Positions 7,765 through 12,535 of a DNA stretch of 12,535 bases are shown here, piece by piece (the stretch's first letter is position 1; each line of letters opens with the position of its first letter). The notes under the pieces were generated by a model, which worked only from the letters and a program-made list of their open reading frames with translations, searched no databases and was not told where the DNA came from. The translations under genes and the position numbers were made by a program. Source of the DNA: Xanthobacteraceae bacterium (lineage in GTDB: Bacteria; Pseudomonadota; Alphaproteobacteria; Rhizobiales; Xanthobacteraceae); contig JASHRR010000831.1 of NCBI GenBank assembly GCA_030037185.1, positions 1 to 12,535 of the forward strand. The letters run 5' to 3'.

Positions 7765-10700
7765 TCAACGAACGCCGTAGCCGGCGAATTCCTCGGCGAT
7801 GTCGGACTGGATCGACTTCGCCTCGGCAATATCGATAGTGCCGCCGGCGACATTGTCAGTCTTGATCTTGGCGAGACCGCGCCCGTAGAGCGAATTTGCC
7901 CGTTTGGGATCGAGCCGCAGCGCGGCGTCATAGTCGGTAATGGCCTTGCCGGGCTGCCCGGATTTCAGGTTTACCAAAGCGCGGCTGTCGAACGCGTCCG
8001 CATAGCTTGGGCGAAGCTGCAGAGCCGCGTTGCAATCGTTAAGCGCGGCTTGCAGATCACCGACTACCGCGCGCGCCCAGCAGCGATTGTTCAGGGCCTC
8101 GGCATCGCGCGGCCGCCGTCTGATCACGGCGTCGAAGTCCTTGATGGCACCGTCGTAATTGCCGTGAAACGCCAGCAAACGCCCGCGTCTGTCGACGGCT
8201 GCAACGTCGTTGGGATTAGCCGAGATTGCGCGATCAAGCTCGCCGATGATCGGATCTGCCGGCCCTTGCGCACGCGCGAGATTTGTCTCGCCCGCCAGTC
8301 CGATAGCCGCCATGTCGCGCGCACCGGGCGTCGCCTGATTCGGCGGCGCGACTGGCGCATCGATGACAGCGGAATTGGCCGGGACAGCGGGCTGCCCGGC
8401 CGGAGGCGAAGTCGATTCGGCCGGACGCGCGGCGGGGGGGGCCGAAATCGCCGCGAGGCGCTTCGCATTCTCCCTGACGGCGCGCGTCGAAAGCCAGTCG
8501 ACGAGCCCGGCAACGTCTACCGTGCGCCGCGGCGAATCAATCGGCCCTTGCAGGCTGACCGCGATTTCTGGTCGGCGGGTATCCGTGTTGCCGATGCCGG
8601 CAGCCCCGACCAGAGTGAGCTTTACGTCAAGCGCTTGCGTGACCAGATCGCAACGCGCCGAAACCGTCAAATCGGCGCCCTCGGTGCGCAGCATCAAGGC
8701 GCTGAGGCTCGCCTTGCCGGCCGCCGCCGTGATCGCGCCGTCGCCCTCAACGGCAAGCGTTCCTCCCGCGAGCGCCGCCTCAATCCGTCGCCTGATCGCC
8801 ATCGCCTCGATTGGCAAGCCTTGGTCAACGCTGCGGATGACCGCATCGAAGGCAGAAGGATCGAGCCGCGCAAACTTGCCGTCCTCGATGCTAAAGAAGC
8901 CCTTGCCCTGCAAAGATCCGATGATCGCGACCGGGCTTGGTCCGCGGCCCTCGAGGTCAGCATCCAAACTCAATCTGCCGGTCACCAGCCGGCCGTCGGT
9001 GTGGAATAACGCGGTCATATCAGCCTTCGTCAGCCTGACAAGACTCCGCGCGCGGAGATCATCTCCATCGCGTTGGAACGCGAGCCGACCGGAAATCTGG
9101 CCGCCTGCAATGTCAGCCGAGAAGGCGTCCAAGGCGATCTCCGACGGACCAAAATTCAGCACGCCGTGGAAATTCTCGGCGACAAGATGCGGCGCCAACA
9201 TCGTCCGCATTGATGCTATCGCGATCCGTCCCCTAACCTGACCGAGAACACCGTCCGCGAACGGACCAGCCGGCCATGGCACTCCATCACTGGCGCGCTT
9301 CGCCGGCATGCCGACTGCCGCGGCGATCGCTGCGGGAATGTCTACGGCGCCAAGCTTTACGTCGCCATCGAGGCTCATCGTTGGCGACACGCCGATAATG
9401 AGGCGGCCTCCAATGTCGCTCGCAGCGACCTTGCCAGTTATTTGGTCGAGCGCGATCGTGCCATCGGCATAGTTCAGGCGGGCGGTGAAATTCGTCGGCA
9501 GCGTGCCGGCGCGGACGCGCATATTCGCCTGCGCAATAGAAACGACAAGATTAGCGGTTGGCGTTTGGCTTTGCGCTGTCTGGACTGACCCGTTGAGCGA
9601 CACACTGAGGCCGCCCGCCGTTGCCTGCGCCGTAACGGTCATCCGGTCGCCGAGTCGTCCTGAAGCCTTGAAGTCGAACCGCCCGGCGCGCTCATCGACG
9701 CTCACCAGCCGATTCAGTCCGACTGCCTCGACCAAGGTGCGGCCGTCGCCAGCCTCGATGTGGCCGGCAACGACGACTTTTGCCGGTGCGGGCTGCGCCA
9801 GCGCGGCGAGCAGCGAACCGCCACCCGGCGCTTCGGCGACGCCCTGCAGGTCAAACGCAAACCCGTCAGCGGTGCCACCGATCTTGAAACTCAAGCCGGC
9901 GGGGATCCCCGCCTCGCTGGCGGCCAGAGGGTCGTTGGCGAGCGAGCCCCGCAGTCTGGCAGGAAGCAAGCGGGACGGCGTACGGCGAAGTGCGGCGGCG
10001 GCCGGAGCATTAAACGTCTCCACCAGCGCGGCCACGCCATCCGGCGCACGCACATCAAGATCAAGCGTGATCGCGCCGCGCGGCGCTAGCGTGCGCAGAT
10101 CGATCGCGCCGGCGGCCGCGACGCGGGCCCCGCCGAAATCGTCGATGGCCAGCCGTTCGACCGCTAGCGACCGCTCGTCGAACCGCAAACGCATGTCCGC
10201 ACCTTTGGCCTCGACGCCGGCGATACGCGCGCGCGCAACATTGAGGGAGAGCAATCCTTCATGCGGTAACGCAAGGGCGGCGTTGCCGGAGATGTGCCGC
10301 ATGAGCGCATAGGCTCGGTTAAGGTCAATCTCGGACGCGCTCAGGATGGCCGATATCCGCCCCGGGCGGTTTGCGGTCGGCCCGAGATAGGAAAAATTGC
10401 CCTCCAGCGTGTCGCCGTTGAGCGTCGCCTTGAAGCGATCGAATGCAATGCTTTCCTGGCTCAGACGCATATCACCCTCAGCGCGGAATGGCCCGGCGAA
10501 TGCGTCCCCACCGCTGCCGACGGTCAGCCACGACACGAGTGCGCGCGAGTCTCTCGCTTCGATATCGCCCCGGCCGGCAAACGAAGCGCCCCTAGCAGCG
10601 AGGTCGAGACGGCCTCGCAACTTGACCTGCGTCCCGCCCGGGGCGCGTAATTCGAGCGAATCCAGATCCCACGCCCTCCCCTCGCCCCGCAAACTGGCGC

Positions 10701-11811
10701 TCACGTATTGCAGCGGCGCTTCGGCAAGAGTCACCGCCTCCGCGCTGAGGCTAAGAGTCATGCGGATCGACGGCAGCACGGCCACGCCGAATTTGTCCGC
10801 CATGGTGCGCATTGCGACCAGTGGCTGGCGCCGCATGGTCGCTGGCAGGTCGAGCATGCGATCGAGATCGATCCTGGTCACCGCGAGCGTCGCGTCCAGT
10901 TCAGGCTGCGCCCGAAAGGTAAGGTTGGCGTGGCCGCGCAGTTGAACGGCGCGATCCTCCGACCCGTATTGAAGAGCGATCTCCTCCAGCATCACCGCCA
11001 GCCAATTGCCGCGTATTTTCGCGCTGACGTGCCATGGCTCGCTGAAACTTTGCGCGGAGCGGCGAGCGGCTTGCGACCACTGCAGAGCGCCCGCGAAATG
11101 CGGGATGCCACGCTCGATCCACAAGGAACTGTCCACCTCACCGAGGCGGGCGTGATCGACGGTGTCGACGAGGAGCCGCACTCTGATGGCGCCGTTTGCG
11201 GTTGGGCGATCCGCCGCGAGGTGAAAGAGGTAGATATCGCCATCGACCGCGACGGTGCCTTCGCCCTTGACCGGACCGAGGAGGGAACGCGCGTCGCCAC
11301 TGAATCCCAATCTGTCGAGCAGGAATGAACGGCCCGAGCCGGTGGCCACAACGACCCGTCCCTTGTCGATGGCAAGATGGGCAATCGATACCGCGTGCGG
11401 ATCGAAGGCGAACACCCCCTCCTCCCCCGCCCGCGGGGAAGGGTCGGCAGGGGCTTGCTCAGAGCCGCCGAGTCGAACCGAGAACTCGGGCCCGTCGAGG
11501 GCTACGTCAGAGGCCAGAAACTGGCCGCGCATGAGCGCGCCCAACGCGAGTTCGATTCGCAGCGTCTCGACCCGAATTCTGGCTGACTCATCAAGGCGGC
11601 CCAGCGCGATCTCACGCAATGTCAACGTCGGCGTCGGCAGCAGGCGCACATCGATCGGGCCACCGATTCGTACATCCAATCGGGTGAGACGAGAAATCTC
11701 GTTCTCGAAGGTGTCGCGATAGCGTCCCCAATCGACGAGCAGCGGGCCGACCAACGCCGTCACCAGCACAAGGATCAGTGCCATCGCGGCACCGAGCAAC
11801 CCCCTCTGCAT
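7765..11811 (-). CDS. Giant AsmA-family protein fused to C-terminal TPR repeats
   Basis: 1,348-aa envelope protein. An N-terminal hydrophobic anchor (about residues 5-26) is followed by VDWGRYRDTFENEISRLTRLDVRI, the standard AsmA opening, then over 1,000 residues of beta-rich AsmA/AsmA-like repeats. The AsmA C-terminal region lies at about 880-1110 (GGQISGRLAFQRDGD.., LDADLEGRG.., GKGFFSIEDGKFARLDPSAF). AsmA proteins are inner-membrane-anchored periplasmic proteins linked to outer-membrane homeostasis and, for the bridge-like family, phospholipid transport. After a Pro/Ala linker (about 1120-1185) come four 34-residue TPR units (about 1202-1337; e.g. NYDGAIKDFDAVIRRRP, KAITDYDAALRLDP), an unusual addition predicted to sit in the periplasm. 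An in-frame ATG 22 codons upstream (11877) exists, but ATG 11811 is chosen because GGAGG lies 7 nt before it and the anchor starts there. Residues about 120-132 are encoded by a dispersed repeat. Confidence 0.93.
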   Translation of the reverse strand: MQRGLLGAAMALILVLVTALVGPLLVDWGRYRDTFENEISRLTRLDVRIGGPIDVRLLPTPTLTLREIALGRLDESARIRVETLRIELALGALMRGQFLASDVALDGPEFSVRLGGSEQAPADPSPRAGEEGVFAFDPHAVSIAHLAIDKGRVVVATGSGRSFLLDRLGFSGDARSLLGPVKGEGTVAVDGDIYLFHLAADRPTANGAIRVRLLVDTVDHARLGEVDSSLWIERGIPHFAGALQWSQAARRSAQSFSEPWHVSAKIRGNWLAVMLEEIALQYGSEDRAVQLRGHANLTFRAQPELDATLAVTRIDLDRMLDLPATMRRQPLVAMRTMADKFGVAVLPSIRMTLSLSAEAVTLAEAPLQYVSASLRGEGRAWDLDSLELRAPGGTQVKLRGRLDLAARGASFAGRGDIEARDSRALVSWLTVGSGGDAFAGPFRAEGDMRLSQESIAFDRFKATLNGDTLEGNFSYLGPTANRPGRISAILSASEIDLNRAYALMRHISGNAALALPHEGLLSLNVARARIAGVEAKGADMRLRFDERSLAVERLAIDDFGGARVAAAGAIDLRTLAPRGAITLDLDVRAPDGVAALVETFNAPAAAALRRTPSRLLPARLRGSLANDPLAASEAGIPAGLSFKIGGTADGFAFDLQGVAEAPGGGSLLAALAQPAPAKVVVAGHIEAGDGRTLVEAVGLNRLVSVDERAGRFDFKASGRLGDRMTVTAQATAGGLSVSLNGSVQTAQSQTPTANLVVSIAQANMRVRAGTLPTNFTARLNYADGTIALDQITGKVAASDIGGRLIIGVSPTMSLDGDVKLGAVDIPAAIAAAVGMPAKRASDGVPWPAGPFADGVLGQVRGRIAIASMRTMLAPHLVAENFHGVLNFGPSEIALDAFSADIAGGQISGRLAFQRDGDDLRARSLVRLTKADMTALFHTDGRLVTGRLSLDADLEGRGPSPVAIIGSLQGKGFFSIEDGKFARLDPSAFDAVIRSVDQGLPIEAMAIRRRIEAALAGGTLAVEGDGAITAAAGKASLSALMLRTEGADLTVSARCDLVTQALDVKLTLVGAAGIGNTDTRRPEIAVSLQGPIDSPRRTVDVAGLVDWLSTRAVRENAKRLAAISAPPAARPAESTSPPAGQPAVPANSAVIDAPVAPPNQATPGARDMAAIGLAGETNLARAQGPADPIIGELDRAISANPNDVAAVDRRGRLLAFHGNYDGAIKDFDAVIRRRPRDAEALNNRCWARAVVGDLQAALNDCNAALQLRPSYADAFDSRALVNLKSGQPGKAITDYDAALRLDPKRANSLYGRGLAKIKTDNVAGGTIDIAEAKSIQSDIAEEFAGYGVR
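11415..11454. repeat. Dispersed GC-rich palindromic repeat, copy inside asmA-TPR
   Basis: Plus strand CCCTCCTCCCCCGCCCGCGG then GGAAGGGTCGGCAGGGG. The second part (11436-11453) matches 12141-12159 with a single 1-nt gap. It is in frame within the AsmA gene and encodes PADPSPRAGEEG, a peptide typical of the CTCCCCGCCCGCGGGGAGGG repeats that occur between genes in alphaproteobacteria (family recognition from memory). Confidence 0.65.
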
Positions 11812-11940
11812 TGCGCTACCTCCGATCGACCCGAGGACGGCGGAGCTGAAAATCTCGACTGTCGTAATCAAGCACAAATTGCCAAACGTGTCTGCGCTCG
11901 AGACGCCGAAATGGGGCCTTGGCGGGAGTGCGGGACGGCA

Positions 11941-11972
11941 GCGTTGCCTGAAAAGAGGACCGCGGGCAACGC
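11941..11972. repeat. Perfect 8-bp inverted repeat in the divergent spacer
   Basis: GCGTTGCC (11941-11948) and GGCAACGC (11965-11972) are exact reverse complements separated by 16 bp, so centres are 24 bp apart. This could be an operator for a dimeric regulator binding two turns apart, or an RNA hairpin in the asmA leader. No neighbouring regulator gene identifies it. Confidence 0.45.
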
Positions 11973-12125
11973 CGTAATGGCTGAACCCTTGCGATTCGGT
12001 GCGCGACTAAGGAGCGTCGACCGCACGGCGCCGCCCTTAGCAAGATCAAGCTTGAGTGGATTTCGGTCGCGTTGAATCGCACGCAGCGTCGTTGCCGGTC
12101 TTTTCCCTGTGAGGACCTCCCGCAG

Positions 12126-12160
12126 CCCTCCCCGTCCGTCGGGAAGGGTCGGGCAGGGGC
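12126..12160. repeat. Dispersed GC-rich palindromic repeat, intergenic copy
   Basis: CCCTCCCCGTCCGTC followed by GGGAAGGGTCGGGCAGGGG (12141-12159). Same element as the copy inside asmA-TPR at 11415-11454, here in its usual non-coding setting. Internal dyad CTCCCCG..CGGGAAGGG gives a short stem. Confidence 0.6.
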
Positions 12161-12269
12161 AGGAATAAATCAGGCCGGGCAACCCCAGCCGCGCCCGGAA
12201 GAGAGGGCAGGTGTGTTAGCGTGACCCGAACTCGGTCTCGGGCAGATGGATCGGGAATTGCTGTAAATG

Positions 12270-12301
12270 GCATTTCCGATCCGCGTCGATGCAGGAAATG
12301 C
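12270..12301 (+). promoter_or_regulatory. Leader hairpin upstream of the OmpA-family gene
   Basis: GCATTTCC (12270-12277) and GGAAATGC (12294-12301) are exact reverse complements with a 16-nt spacer, extendable by two G-U pairs in RNA. The 3' arm ends 11 nt before the GGAGAG Shine-Dalgarno (12313-12318). As an mRNA leader stem it could control translation or stability, as is known for outer-membrane-protein messages; as DNA it could be an operator. Confidence 0.45.
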
Positions 12302-12324
12302 TGAGGATGGACGGAGAGACGCGC

Positions 12325-12535
12325 ATGACGAAAGCTCCTGGAATGTCCAAACGCCCCGCTATGGTGGCGGCGATGCCCATGTTGTTCGCGGTGTACGGCC
12401 CCGCCCTTGCTGGGGAGCCGCTGACGCAAGAGCAAATCATCAACGCCCTGACGCCGGCAAAGACCCGCAGCCTCACCTTGACGCCCGCCGAGAACGCCGC
12501 GACGCCGGAGCCACTCCTCGATTCTGTCAGGAATC
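12325..12535 (+). CDS. OmpA-family envelope protein (N-terminal part, cut by window end)
   Basis: 70 codons before the window ends. The product starts with a signal peptide: basic start MTKAPGMSKR, hydrophobic core AMVAAMPMLFAVYG and cleavage site after PALA (about residue 30). The mature start GEPLTQEQIINALTPAKTRSL resembles the 'EQIINALKPK..TRSL' segment that precedes the peptidoglycan-binding OmpA domain in Bradyrhizobium-type OmpA-family proteins; the OmpA domain itself would lie beyond the window, so the family call rests on this segment. ATG 12325 is chosen over an in-frame ATG at 12289 because GGAGAG lies 6 nt before it and the signal peptide then has normal length. It is divergent from the AsmA-TPR gene, fitting a shared envelope role. 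Confidence 0.65.
   Translation, partial: MTKAPGMSKRPAMVAAMPMLFAVYGPALAGEPLTQEQIINALTPAKTRSLTLTPAENAATPEPLLDSVRN

Larger units (their letters stand above)
11812..12324. other. Divergent spacer between asmA-TPR and the OmpA-family gene
   Basis: 513 bp with no supported gene; minus-strand frames over 11816-12476 are mutually overlapping and without motifs. It contains the asmA Shine-Dalgarno GGAGG (11819-11823 on the minus strand), an 8-bp inverted repeat at 11941-11972, a dispersed repeat copy at 12126-12160, and an 8-bp inverted repeat at 12270-12301 in the OmpA leader. Promoters for both genes must lie here, but I see no hexamer pair strong enough to name. Confidence 0.6.

Overview
The window looks like chromosomal DNA from a GC-rich alphaproteobacterium, most likely Hyphomicrobiales in or near the Bradyrhizobium / Rhodopseudomonas / Xanthobacteraceae group. 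This rests on high GC, the plsY-pyrC-pyrB gene order, the wording of the PyrC and PyrB proteins, a very large AsmA-family protein, and an OmpA-family lead sequence of a kind seen in that group. The taxonomic call is from recognition, not from a search.

Left third (1-2796, minus strand): a pyrimidine/phospholipid cluster reading leftwards. Aspartate carbamoyltransferase (pyrB) overlaps a dihydroorotase-like protein (pyrC) by 8 bp, and after a 293-bp gap comes plsY, cut by the window edge. The PyrC lacks about half of the expected metal ligands and is probably a structural, non-catalytic partner of PyrB. pyrB has a clean Shine-Dalgarno placed inside a perfect 14-bp palindrome. pyrC ends in a tandem duplication of its last seven codons, stop included.

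Middle (2797-7764): accessory in character. A divergent 471-bp spacer holds the 3' remnant of a VOC/glyoxalase-like gene. Next comes a Cu(+)-type P1B ATPase (786 aa) with YHS and CxMHP...CxxCGM metal-binding modules in place of HMA domains. A 246-bp spacer packed with dyad symmetry follows, then a solitary NMT1/SsuA-like binding protein with no signal peptide and no transporter genes beside it. About 0.7-0.9 kb then carries no gene I can support except a weak short ORF.

Right third (7765-12535): a 1,348-aa AsmA-family inner-membrane protein on the minus strand carries four C-terminal TPR repeats, an unusual fusion. It also contains an in-frame copy of a GC-rich repeat whose second copy lies in the adjacent intergenic region. 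Divergent from it is the start of an OmpA-family envelope protein, cut by the window end, whose leader contains a perfect 8-bp inverted repeat. The AsmA and OmpA genes together suggest an envelope-maintenance locus. No tRNA, rRNA, CRISPR array or intact insertion sequence was found.
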